Shown: positions 47,001 to 55,364 of the stretch, piece after piece | Layout: each line of letters begins with the position of its first letter | How positions within the stretch are numbered: position 1 is the stretch's first letter | Origin: Lachnospiraceae bacterium | GTDB taxonomy: Bacteria; Bacillota; Clostridia; Lachnospirales; Lachnospiraceae | Assembly (NCBI GenBank): GCA_910575075.1 | Contig: CAJTCY010000013.1 | Location: forward strand, 62,001-126,000 | Reading direction: 5' to 3' | Length of the DNA: 64,000 bases | Translations under genes and position numbers: made by a program | Notes under the pieces: generated by a model | Databases searched by the model: none | What the model saw: only the letters and a program-made list of their open reading frames with translations | What the model was told of the DNA's origin: nothing

Positions 47001-47885
47001 CTAATAGAAATCCAGAAAATGACGGCGTTCCCCATCTTTCTTGTAGGCGATGATCGTACTTAAATTCACATTCTCCACGCTCTTAAAGATATTTCCCTCC
47101 ACAAAAGGATTGATTTTCTTCATCTCTGCGATCAACTGCTTGATTTCCATACGCTTTGACAGGTTTTTATCTTCTGTTCCTATGACAGCACATTCTTCTG
47201 TAAACCGGCAGGCACATTGAAGGAACTGCAGCTTGTTGTAATCACGCCAATGTTTAATATCATCTTCCCGAATATAATACAAGGGGCGGATCAATTCCAT
47301 TCCTGCAAAATTTGTACTGTGCAGTTTCGGCATCATGGTCTGCACCTGACCGCCATAGAGCATTCCCATCAAAATTGTCTCTATCACATCATCATAGTGA
47401 TGGCCTAACGCAATTTTATTACATGCCATTTCCTTTGCCTGACTATACAAATAACCTCTCCGCATTCTGGCACATAGATAACATGGCGATTTTTCAATCC
47501 CATATACAGCATCAAAAATTTCCGTCTCAAATATTGTAATCGGAATTTCAAGCCTTCGTGCATTCTCTTCTATCAGTTTGCGGTTTCCGGGCAGATATCC
47601 TGGGTCCATCACCAGAAATTCCAACTCAAAATTTACTTTGCGATGCTTTTGCAGCTCCTGAAATAACTTCGCCATCACCATAGAGTCTTTTCCGCCGGAA
47701 ATGCAGACGGCAATTCTGTCTCCTTCCTGCACAAGCTGATAATCCCGGACTGCTTTGGCAAACCGGGAAAACAGCTGTTTATGAAATTTTTTACGAATAC
47801 TTTTTTCAATATCGCCAGAAGATGGCTCTCCTGCCCTCTCCAATTCATAGCCTTTCATTTCTGTTCCTTGTAAATTATGCTCCAT
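47001..47885 (-). CDS. TtcA/TtuA-like PP-loop tRNA thiolation protein
   Basis: The protein of about 294 residues has the ATP PP-loop ISGGKDSMV, the CYLCARMRR cysteine pair and a further ACRF cysteine that would bind an iron-sulfur cluster, and the GHHYDDVIETILM motif of the TtcA family. Relatives thiolate tRNA; whether the target is C32, U54 or something else cannot be decided here. The start at 47885 follows GAGGAG. It is the first gene of the operon with the E1-like and JAMM genes, which suggests protein-thiocarboxylate sulfur donation as in TtuA/TtuB systems. Confidence 0.88.
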   Translation of the reverse strand: MEHNLQGTEMKGYELERAGEPSSGDIEKSIRKKFHKQLFSRFAKAVRDYQLVQEGDRIAVCISGGKDSMVMAKLFQELQKHRKVNFELEFLVMDPGYLPGNRKLIEENARRLEIPITIFETEIFDAVYGIEKSPCYLCARMRRGYLYSQAKEMACNKIALGHHYDDVIETILMGMLYGGQVQTMMPKLHSTNFAGMELIRPLYYIREDDIKHWRDYNKLQFLQCACRFTEECAVIGTEDKNLSKRMEIKQLIAEMKKINPFVEGNIFKSVENVNLSTIIAYKKDGERRHFLDFY

Positions 47886-48054
47886 TACTGTTTCTCCTCT
47901 TTTGCATATTATACGAATCCAGATGAGAAATAGCAAGCAGATTCACCATATTTCTGACGAAACTGTATTCCAGGCAACCGCTCAGGGCTCGGATGAACTG
48001 TGCAGAATGAATTTTCAATCTGCTCAATTCGTCCAATGCCAAGCGTTCAGCACA

Positions 48055-48529
48055 TCAATACCGATATACGCGAAGGATTTCTTTTATCAAAACAGTATTT
48101 TGATTAAACTCTGCCAGCTCCCAATCACGAGTTTCTTCTGAGACTCTGTCGATCAAGCTTTCCTCTGCGGAGTTCTCTTTCGTCTGTTCAGACTCATCAT
48201 CTGACTGCAGCTCTTTTAAATATTTCTCTGCTGCCTTATTCTTATCAAGGGGTAACTCGAATAATGCGTTTACACCCTGATAGGAATCATTTCTGCTGAT
48301 AGTTCCGTCTTTTTCATCATACAGGTAGGCCTCATTGTTATAGAAGGTTCTATCACTGACACTCAGATATACTTTACGGTCTGCAAATTTTTCCACATTA
48401 TCACATTCTGCAATCCGATACTGTACGCCCTCTTTCACTATCTCAAAATAACTGCCGTTCATAGTTACGATATTAAATTGCACTGGATTCAAACCCTCTA
48501 TCAGCGGCGATGCAAAATATTCCGTTCAT
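48055..48529 (-). pseudogene. Frameshifted small hypothetical gene
   Basis: A good ribosome site (GGAGG at about 48536) and ATG at 48529 open a frame reading MNGIFCIAADRG that stops after 18 codons. The main frame (145 codons, 48492-48055) starts with a weak TTG only one base out of phase at the point where the first frame fails, and reads NPVQFNIVTMNGSYFEIV. A one-base loss near 48493 explains both. The protein has no signal or membrane segment and no recognised family. Confidence 0.5.
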
Positions 48530-48735
48530 AATATCCTCCAACATCACATGTAATGCGCTTTTTCTCTGCCCTTCACCTCTACATTGTAATAACTTTCTTT
48601 TGGGTTCAAAAAATGCATACCAATTTAAAAAATTATAAATATTACTCTTAGTCTATCAATTATCTTTTTATCATTGTATAATAAGTTTAATTTACAGAAT
48701 AATAGAAATAACATGGCGATCATGCGGGAGGAATT

Positions 48736-49213
48736 ATGAAAAACCTAACGGCAAATCAAAACATACGCTATGAAATGCGAAATGAGATAGAAACGATCAT
48801 AAAAAAACACGAGATTGACAGAAAAAAATTTCATGAAGCTGGAAAAAACGATTATGAAAAAATCATCCGCAAGTTATATTTTACATTCTGTGACTACGAA
48901 AAGTATCCAAAAGTTCAAATTCCATATATGTGGACGCGATTTCGCGATAACTTAAACCAGACGCCGCTTATCCGAACATCCTGGGATAACTGGGAACAAT
49001 ATATAGACAGGATCGACAGCCTCATACCAGAAAAAATTTCCAGGCCACCATATTATCTGATTGTTGACGGTGGATGGCTGTACGAGGGTATGTTAAATGA
49101 AACTAGATTATCCAGATTCAATGGAAGATTTTTATCTGTTTCCACGAGATTATAAATGGCTGATAAACCATTGTGATGACGGTGATTGTATGTATCGAAT
49201 ATGGAAGCCATAA
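48736..49213 (+). pseudogene. Frameshifted hypothetical gene (DUF6756-like)
   Basis: The first frame (48736-49155) starts after GGGAGG and reads normally to DGGWLYEGMLNE, then becomes low-quality. In the next frame, ATG at 49097 opens MKLDYPDSMEDFYLFPRDYKWL to a stop at 49213, which is the expected continuation of this small acidic family (DGGW..EG, FYLFPRDYKWL). The intact protein would be about 155 residues. A frame change near 49090-49100 is inferred. Function is unknown. Confidence 0.6.
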
Positions 49214-49310
49214 CGATTTAAAAAGACCCGTTGAGTGTCTGGTGGGAACTGCATTTCGTGTGTTTATCTGAAAAAATATTGAAACAAAATTTTATGGAAT
49301 ATATATAAAA

Positions 49311-49554
49311 TGACTTGTCCTGACGGTTAAAATTTCTTAGTGTTCTATATTAGAACCATCTGCTTTCAAACAGGATGTTTGGAAAAGGCTTATCTGAGCC
49401 AGGGATGGCGAATATAAGCCGGCTGTGTAAAGTTTCAATATTTTTTGTCAGAACACTTAGAAATCCTTCTGTCTGGGACAGTTGGAACAACGTTTGTATT
49501 TATTTGTACAAATTGGCAATAAGCATTTGTAAAACTACCTTTTGATACCCGAAT
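49311..49554. repeat. MITE-like element, family B, copy 4 (long form, truncated)
   Basis: This copy is inverted relative to copy 3. It shares the long-form internal segment (GGCGAATATAAGCCGGCTG and the TTTCAAACAGGATGTTTGG hairpin) and ends with CCTTTTGATACCCGAATCC, but the left terminal repeat and about 50 bp are missing. Confidence 0.75.
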
Positions 49555-49587
49555 CCTAAATAATTATTAAATGAAAGGAATTCTGTT

Positions 49588-50088
49588 ATGCATACTTTAA
49601 AAAACCCTCAAATTGCTGAAAACGTCTTTATTGCCCCTGGCGCAATCGTCTGTGGGAAGGTTACTCTGATGGAACACGTAAATATCTGGTTCCACGCTGT
49701 CGTTCGAGCTGAAACCGGCTCGATCATAATCGGCAAAGGCAGCAACGTTCAGGATGGCTGTGTGATCCACGTAGACCAAGGCGCCGACGTTATCATAGGA
49801 GATCAGGTAACGATCGGACACAATGCCACCATTCACGGCTGCTCCATCGGCGACAACACACTTATCGGTATGGGAGCGATCATCATGAACCATGCTGTCA
49901 TCGGAAAAAACTGCATCGTGGCTGCCGGAGCGCTGGTGCCTCAAAATATGATTATCCCCGATAATTCCTTAATTATTGGCAGTCCCGCCAAAATCAAACG
50001 TTCTGTTACATCAGAAGAAATTTTTCATAATCAGCAAAACGCTGTCCACTATATTGAGCAGGCGGCTGTTTACGCAGAGACGGTTTGA
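49588..50088 (+). CDS. Gamma-class carbonic anhydrase family protein
   Basis: The 166-residue left-handed beta-helix protein has hexapeptide repeats throughout and metal-ligand histidines in IHVDQG and VTIGHNATIHGC, with the family NVQDGCVIH segment and a terminal helix. Homologues (YrdA/PaaY type) bind zinc or iron as trimers; some hydrate CO2, others have no proven activity. AAAGGAA lies before the start. It is convergent with the phosphatase gene. Confidence 0.92.
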   Translation: MHTLKNPQIAENVFIAPGAIVCGKVTLMEHVNIWFHAVVRAETGSIIIGKGSNVQDGCVIHVDQGADVIIGDQVTIGHNATIHGCSIGDNTLIGMGAIIMNHAVIGKNCIVAAGALVPQNMIIPDNSLIIGSPAKIKRSVTSEEIFHNQQNAVHYIEQAAVYAETV

Positions 50089-50108
50089 TTTTTCTTTCCT
50101 GCTCATCA

Positions 50109-50159
50109 GGGCGTCAAAAGGTTCTCTTCGCTGCAAAAAAATCTGATCCTTTGACGCCC
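50109..50159. terminator. Inverted repeat between convergent genes
   Basis: GGGCGTCAAAAGG (50109-50121) pairs with CCTTTGACGCCC (50148-50159), with one bulge, around a loop of about 26 bases. It lies midway between the carbonic-anhydrase and phosphatase stop codons and probably ends both transcripts. Confidence 0.6.
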
Positions 50160-50165
50160 AATTTG

Positions 50166-50633
50166 TTATGAAATTTTTCCCTGCTGACGCAGATATGCCA
50201 GAAATCCCTGACATCCTGCCAGCACATCTTCATAGGTTTTTTCAAAATCTCCAGTATACCATGGATCTGCCACATCTCTGGGATGGTCGGTGTAATCCAG
50301 TAAAAGACTAATCTTCTGTTCTTTATCCTTGCCTGCAATCCTAAGCATATTCCGGTAATTCCAACTATCCATTCCTATAATATAATCATATTCCTGATAA
50401 TCGCTACGCTTCATCTGTACTGCATATTTTCCAGCAGTAGAAATTCCAACCTGTGCAAGCTTATTTCTTGTACCATAATGTACCGGATTACCGATCTCTT
50501 CGGTACTTGTCGCAGCACTGGCAATATAAAACTGGTCATTCATGTTCTCTTTCTTTACGATATCTTTCATAACAAATTCTGCCATTGGAGAACGGCAGAT
50601 GTTGCCGTGGCAGACGAAAAGTATTTTAATCAT
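50166..50633 (-). CDS. Low-molecular-weight protein-tyrosine phosphatase
   Basis: The 155-residue protein has the P-loop VCHGNICRSPMAE at the N terminus with nucleophile Cys and Arg, and the general acid Asp in DVADPWYTGDFEKTY. It dephosphorylates phosphotyrosine or arginine-phosphate on cytosolic proteins. AGGAGG precedes the start. It is the last clearly chromosomal gene before the integrated element. Confidence 0.95.
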   Translation of the reverse strand: MIKILFVCHGNICRSPMAEFVMKDIVKKENMNDQFYIASAATSTEEIGNPVHYGTRNKLAQVGISTAGKYAVQMKRSDYQEYDYIIGMDSWNYRNMLRIAGKDKEQKISLLLDYTDHPRDVADPWYTGDFEKTYEDVLAGCQGFLAYLRQQGKIS

Positions 50634-50664
50634 AATAAAAATTCCTCCTAAAATGCGTTGATTT

Positions 50665-50754
50665 GCCGTGTTTTGGCACGTTTTGCGAGATTTATTTTTT
50701 CAAAGATAATTGTTAAAAAAATCACAGAATGAGCAAAACGGGGCAAAATGTGGC
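50665..50754. other. Imperfect inverted repeats at the element edge
   Basis: Two 22-base segments (50665-50686 and 50733-50754) are imperfect inverse copies built on GCAAAACG and GCAAAA cores, about 46 bases apart. They lie between the phosphatase gene and the first cargo gene. Paired short repeats near an integrase gene are typical of recombinase arm sites, so this may be the left attachment region. Confidence 0.4.
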
Positions 50755-50772
50755 AAGTTGAAGTCGTCAATC

Positions 50773-50810
50773 GTAGTAAAAACGTAGTAAGAATTGGGGG
50801 TTTTTACTAC
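50773..50810 (-). terminator. Hairpin at the 3' end of the 535-residue gene
   Basis: GTAGTAAAAAC (50773-50783) pairs exactly with GTTTTTACTAC (50800-50810), overlapping the stop codon. A direct copy of GTAGTAA lies inside the loop. Confidence 0.5.
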
Positions 50811-52414
50811 TCCTCATGGTTCACCATCTTTATTTTGCTTGAACCACACACAGGACAAAATTGGGGCATCTGCATAACCGCTGCATCATGATCTTGCATC
50901 AAACATTCTTCACAAAACAAATATTCTCTACTAAACAATGCTTTTCTTTTAGCATAAAGTTGTCGCATGATTTCCCATCTCCCTGGATTGTCCCCTATTA
51001 TAAAATCTGGTGTTAAAAACAAAGATGTTTTTATTTTTAGGAAAGTATCATCAACTTCAACTTCCTTATAGTCATAGTCCTCATAAAGAAAAATTACATA
51101 CCTTCTTTCCTTTTCTTCATGCCACTCATAATCCTTTACTGATAAAATCCAATATTGAAGAATCTCCTGCAAAAATTGCTTTTTCTCTGAATCACTCATA
51201 GCAAACATATTTATAACATCAAATAGATATTCTAATTCTTTCTTTGCTTCCGTTTCATCGTATAATACATCAAATGCAATAACTTGAGAAATATAAGGAC
51301 GTTCTATCGTATCTGGCAGATCATCATCTGCATCATTCCTTTTCTTCAATTTCATTATTCCGATAGGGGCTATCAAATCTACTATTCTGTCATTCTTGTA
51401 TCCATATAAACATTGCCCATAATCCTTTTGCATTTCATTACTATTTATCGCTTTACTAAAGCAAGATACATAATACGTTCTCGTTGCCGTAAAATCAATA
51501 TCTTTTATCCAATCGTATTTAACCCAAGAAGTATCCTGAAAAAGCTCTGGAATAACTTTCTGCTCTCTTTTATCATTTAATAATTCGGTTTTTTTCATCC
51601 AAATTTGATGATTGGTTACACTTTCCTTTGCAACATTTTTAGGCAAATACTTGCATATATAATCTTCATTATAATTGTGTCGTGACTTTAAAATAAAATT
51701 GCTTATCTGCATAATCAATACTCCTTTAGTAGGACGCATAATAGGTGATTGATTATTCATTTTTAATATTTTAGCTTCCAACTTAAATAATTCTAATAGT
51801 TCTTCTCTTGTAAACTCCCAAATACGCTCTTTCTTACTTCCATGCATATTACTTATGTCATGTAATAAAGCTGAATATGCATATGCTATAGAATCTACTT
51901 CATCTTCTGTTGTGCTTACTTGCAACACCCCATTAACCACAGAAAGCAATTGCTCCGCAAAAGAAAATTCTTTTTCAATCGTGTATTTTTGATATGCAAA
52001 ATGATACAGTTTCAAAGGAAGCATCAGTCCTTTCTCATATGTAATAATTCTTGCTGCTTCCTCGTCATTAACACCCAACACTGGGTTGCACCATGACATT
52101 ATTTTTTGCAAACGCGTGGTTTCAGTTATTAAGTCATAAAGATATACTTTTAATGAATTTATCTGGTGTGCTGCCCCAATCATATAAAGATAATTTATAG
52201 TTGCGACCTCATATTCCGTTACTCTCATTAATCCAATTCCTGTAGACTGATTTAAGTCATGATTGCAAACTAATGATAACAACACTTCTCTTGTCTTATA
52301 TGACGGATTTTTCCTAAACTCTTCTACTTTTTCACATACTGCTTCAAGAGCCATCTCTCTTGCATTCATTGGCCAATCCTTTGGTTTCTCGGCCATTTTT
52401 TCTTCTATTTCCAT
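50807..52414 (-). CDS. Unknown protein with DUF2971-like half and zinc ribbon
   Basis: The 535-residue protein is AT-rich compared with its neighbours. The N-terminal half is helical without known motifs. From about residue 300, YYVSCFSKAINSNEMQKDYG and the later WHEEKERRYVIFLYEDY pattern resemble the CFS...W..YG and W..E.E.R motifs of DUF2971 proteins, a family seen in abortive-infection contexts. The C terminus holds a zinc ribbon (CEEC...CPVC). It sits at the outer edge of the integrated element beside the integrase, a usual place for cargo. The start at 52414 follows AAAGGAAA. Assignment to DUF2971 is tentative. Confidence 0.7.
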   Translation of the reverse strand: MEIEEKMAEKPKDWPMNAREMALEAVCEKVEEFRKNPSYKTREVLLSLVCNHDLNQSTGIGLMRVTEYEVATINYLYMIGAAHQINSLKVYLYDLITETTRLQKIMSWCNPVLGVNDEEAARIITYEKGLMLPLKLYHFAYQKYTIEKEFSFAEQLLSVVNGVLQVSTTEDEVDSIAYAYSALLHDISNMHGSKKERIWEFTREELLELFKLEAKILKMNNQSPIMRPTKGVLIMQISNFILKSRHNYNEDYICKYLPKNVAKESVTNHQIWMKKTELLNDKREQKVIPELFQDTSWVKYDWIKDIDFTATRTYYVSCFSKAINSNEMQKDYGQCLYGYKNDRIVDLIAPIGIMKLKKRNDADDDLPDTIERPYISQVIAFDVLYDETEAKKELEYLFDVINMFAMSDSEKKQFLQEILQYWILSVKDYEWHEEKERRYVIFLYEDYDYKEVEVDDTFLKIKTSLFLTPDFIIGDNPGRWEIMRQLYAKRKALFSREYLFCEECLMQDHDAAVMQMPQFCPVCGSSKIKMVNHEE

Positions 52415-52525
52415 ATTTTTATTTCCTTTTTTACAGATTTGATGCATATAATAGTATAGCATATTTCAGTTTCATTTCAAAGCAAAAAACGCCCCGCCGA
52501 AGCAGAGCGCCTTACCATCTCCTTA

Positions 52526-53803
52526 TCAAATTGCCCGGAACATTTTCTGCGACACCGGCTTTTCACCCTTCGCCTTTTCCAGCTCCTTCCTCGCTACCTC
52601 CAAATCCTCCATCCGCTTCAGTTCATCCGCAGCATCCTCCAGTCCGAGGTGCGTGTATGTATTCAGCGTCACTCCGATATCGCTATGCCCCATCAGATAC
52701 TGGAGCGTCTTTGGGTTCATGCCCGACTTGGCCATGTTGCTGCAGTAGGTATGGCGGCAGACGTGGGGCGTGATGTTCGGCATCTGCACCCGGTAGATAT
52801 CGTTGTACCTCTTGACCATATGGTTGAAACGGTGTTCCCAGTGCATCGCCACCAGCGGGTTGCAGTCCTTATCCACAAAAAGGAATCCGCTGTACCCGTC
52901 AATCACCTTTTCAAATCTCGGCGGCTCCCTGTCCTCAATGATGCCCCGGAAGCATTCGACAACATCCTCCGTCATGGGCAGTTTCCTCGTCCCCGCATTT
53001 GTCTTCGTGGATTCAATCACCAGCTTCATATTCGCAGTCCGCTGGAGCTGGTGGTCAATGTTGAGGATTTTGTTTTCTAGGTCAACATCTCGCAAAGTCA
53101 GCCCGCAGAACTCTGAAATCCGCAGCCCCGTGTGGAAAAGGATATAGACCACTTCATAATATTTGCAGTAAACATTGTCATCATGGACGAACTTGAGGAA
53201 TTTCCTCATCTGCTCCCTGGTGATCGCCTCCCTCGTCACGCTGTCATTTACCACCACTGTAGCCAGTTCGAAACCAAAAGGATTCTTATGCAGAACATCA
53301 TCATCCACCGCCATCTGGAATGCCGGCCGGAGGACTCCACGCACCGTTTTGATGGTGCTATATCCTTTCCCGTCCTGCTGTAGCTTTATTAAAAATAACT
53401 TTGCATCCGATGTCTTAATATGGGAAATCTTTTTCTCGCTGAATGTTTCCTTTTTCAAGAGGTTCTGCACGAAATTGTAATTGGCGAGCGTGTTCGGCTT
53501 GACCCCTGTCTTGGTGCATAAATACCGCTCCACCAGTTCCCCGACAGTTATATTTTTCCCCATCGGGTCTGAAAGCGTGTCAAGGTCATACCCGATCTGC
53601 TTCTCCAGTTCTCGTAACGAAAGGCATGGCTTTTTCCCCACCGGCAGCTTATCCGTCGGCTCCAGCCTCCAACTGTAGACAAAATGCGGTTTGCCGTTTA
53701 TGTGGTACTTAAACTGGTATTTTCCGTCCGCCCGGATGGATTCTCCACGGCGCAGGACACGGTGCTTGGAATCACGGCGTGTCTTTGTTCTTCCTGCTGG
53801 CAT
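52526..53803 (-). CDS. int: Tyrosine integrase, Tn916/Tn1545 type
   Basis: The 425-residue recombinase has an N-terminal arm-binding domain (GKYQFKYHINGKPHFVYSW), a SAM-like core-binding domain and the catalytic domain with Arg in TGLRISEFCGL, HVCRHTYCSN with His and Arg, and the nucleophile Tyr in GVTLNTYTH. It catalyses excision and integration of the element. Its start overlaps the excisionase gene by about 32 bases and has AAGGAGGG upstream inside that gene. Confidence 0.97.
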   Translation of the reverse strand: MPAGRTKTRRDSKHRVLRRGESIRADGKYQFKYHINGKPHFVYSWRLEPTDKLPVGKKPCLSLRELEKQIGYDLDTLSDPMGKNITVGELVERYLCTKTGVKPNTLANYNFVQNLLKKETFSEKKISHIKTSDAKLFLIKLQQDGKGYSTIKTVRGVLRPAFQMAVDDDVLHKNPFGFELATVVVNDSVTREAITREQMRKFLKFVHDDNVYCKYYEVVYILFHTGLRISEFCGLTLRDVDLENKILNIDHQLQRTANMKLVIESTKTNAGTRKLPMTEDVVECFRGIIEDREPPRFEKVIDGYSGFLFVDKDCNPLVAMHWEHRFNHMVKRYNDIYRVQMPNITPHVCRHTYCSNMAKSGMNPKTLQYLMGHSDIGVTLNTYTHLGLEDAADELKRMEDLEVARKELEKAKGEKPVSQKMFRAI

Positions 53804-54014
53804 TCTTAAGTCCCTCCTTTATTTCCGGATTCGCATCCAAATACTTTTCAAACTCTCCTCTGATGATCAGCCTGCGGCTGCCGTAAAGAGCTATAAACCC
53901 AAGCTGCTTTCCTTCCTTTATCAACCGGTAAAACTTTCTCCTGCTGAGACTGAACAGTTCAATTGCCTCCTCCGGATTTAAAAAATCCTTTTCCGCAAGC
54001 GCTGGTTTTCTCAT
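53772..54014 (-). CDS. xis: Excisionase, Tn916 Xis type
   Basis: The 80-residue winged-helix protein has the pattern LNPEEAIELFSLSRRKFYRLIKEG and the basic wing LYGSRRLIIRGEFEKYL. Tn916 Xis proteins bind near the element ends and direct Int to excise. It overlaps int, so the two are co-translated. Confidence 0.92.
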   Translation of the reverse strand: MRKPALAEKDFLNPEEAIELFSLSRRKFYRLIKEGKQLGFIALYGSRRLIIRGEFEKYLDANPEIKEGLKNASRKNKDTP

Positions 54015-54117
54015 CTTGCTGCTCCCTCCTGTCCTAAAATCTGCGGCCTTTCCAGGTCATGACATATATCACTCTAAAGCCCCGGAAAGTCAACTACTTG
54101 TGGCAAATAAAAAGGTT

Positions 54118-54357
54118 CTATATCGCAGAGGATTCATCAACAAACTTTTCAAATTTCGTGCGTATGATAAGATAGCGGTTTCCGCTGTAGACTGCAAACC
54201 TTCCAAGGTTATCTTCTGCCAGCCGCCTCATCTTTTTTGTCCCTATGCTGAAATATTCCGCAGCTTCCTTAATGGTCAGCATATACTTTTCACTGACTGA
54301 TACACTTGTCTTTCCATTTTCTGTAGTGATATGGTTATTTTTCTGTTCATCTACCAT
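54118..54357 (-). CDS. Second excisionase-like protein
   Basis: The 79-residue protein has the same Xis fold: LTIKEAAEYFSIGTKKMRRLAE and YSGNRYLIIRTKFEKFVDE. The start at 54357 follows GAGGAGG; a GTG three codons earlier is possible. It is 104 bases upstream of the first xis. Two tandem Xis genes before one integrase may give graded directionality or reflect a hybrid element. Confidence 0.85.
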   Translation of the reverse strand: MVDEQKNNHITTENGKTSVSVSEKYMLTIKEAAEYFSIGTKKMRRLAEDNLGRFAVYSGNRYLIIRTKFEKFVDESSAI

Positions 54358-54429
54358 TTGAGCCACCTCCTCACTATACGGAGATTTAAAGGCTGTTTTG
54401 AGGGGGATAAAAACAAAAAATTTGCAAAT

Positions 54430-54626
54430 TCTTTAAACACATAAAACGAAAAAACAGCCCGCAGCATCGTTTGAAATGCCGCGGGCTGTCCTGCTGTCTT
54501 CAAATATTCAGTTACACTCTTTTGCCATAATCCAGCGAAATCCAGCCGTTTCTCTTTTCACGGTAGGACTTCAACAGTCCCCACTTGGATGCACCTTCGC
54601 CGTCTGCCTCCTCCACAATCGTGAAA
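54430..54626 (-). pseudogene. Duplicated 3' end of the SH3-domain gene plus terminator
   Basis: This segment repeats, with divergence, the terminator and last 110 bases of the gene that ends at 54715: the terminator stem CAGCCCGC/GCGGGCTG is matched by CAGGCCCGC/GCGGGCCTG, and the coding part (WISLDYGKRV-like) aligns with the SH3 end including GASKWGLLKS. It stops abruptly at 54626. It is a remnant of a second, related gene or of a tandem duplication. Confidence 0.65.
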
Positions 54627-54714
54627 AAGTTTAAAAATCCTTAAAACGCAAAACAGGCCCGCAGCAGTCTGTGAAAAAACTGCCGCGGGCCTGCTACTGT
54701 CTTATGGTATTCAG

Positions 54715-55360
54715 TTATACTCTTTCTGCAAAATCCAGACTTATCCATCCATTACGGTTCTTCTGGTAGGATTTCAGCAGCCCCCACTTGGATGCACCCT
54801 TACCGTCTGCTTCCTCCACAATCGTGAAAGTGCCGATGCCCGTATATTTCCCGGTCTTGGCATGATCGGTTCCCGGTCCTTTCCGGATGTTCAGGTCGGG
54901 GATGGATACCCGCACCAGATACGGCTTGAACGCTGCCACCCTGGTGTACACAGCTTTCCCGGATTCATCAAATACGGAATATCCCGGATTCTCATCCGCA
55001 CATTTCTTCGCATTGGAAAGCGACATGAACGCCCCCTTCTGCAACTTGGCATCCGCCCAGGTCTTACGGACACGGTACCAGCTCCCGGTTTCTGCAGGAG
55101 CGGAAACAACCCCTCCAACCGTGCCGAGGATGCCTTTCAGGATGGCGAGGATTTTCTCCCCATAGTCGGCTCCCGCCGCCCACCCTTTCCCAGCAGGGTT
55201 CTCCTTCTGCCCAAGCCACTCCACATATTCCGCACAGCCCCTCGTGACATATTTGAAACGGGGATCAATGCAGGCGTTCTTCAGCGCATCTGCGGAAGCA
55301 TAGGCTTTCAGGTGCTGCACCTGCGCCCGGATGCCGAGCTGCGGCGTGTCAAAGGAATTT
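54715..55360 (-). pseudogene. 5'-truncated endolysin: glucosaminidase end plus SH3 domain
   Basis: The readable part starts at about GNSFDTPQLGIRAQVQHLKAYAS, the middle of a glucosaminidase domain, continues with FKYVTRGCAEYVEWLGQKENPAGKGWA, and ends with a bacterial SH3 domain (DLNIRKGPGTDH, WGLLKSYQKNRNGWISLDF). The catalytic N-terminal half is missing. Upstream sequence belongs to an AraC-type gene, so any longer open frame to 55452 is spurious. An intact relative would hydrolyse peptidoglycan during phage lysis or conjugation. Confidence 0.75.
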
Positions 55361-55364
55361 CCCT

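Noticed and set aside
48493-48735. A gene in the gap between the two frameshifted genes
   Set aside because: The sequence is AT-rich and no frame with a start site and family-like content was found; it probably holds the two divergent promoters.
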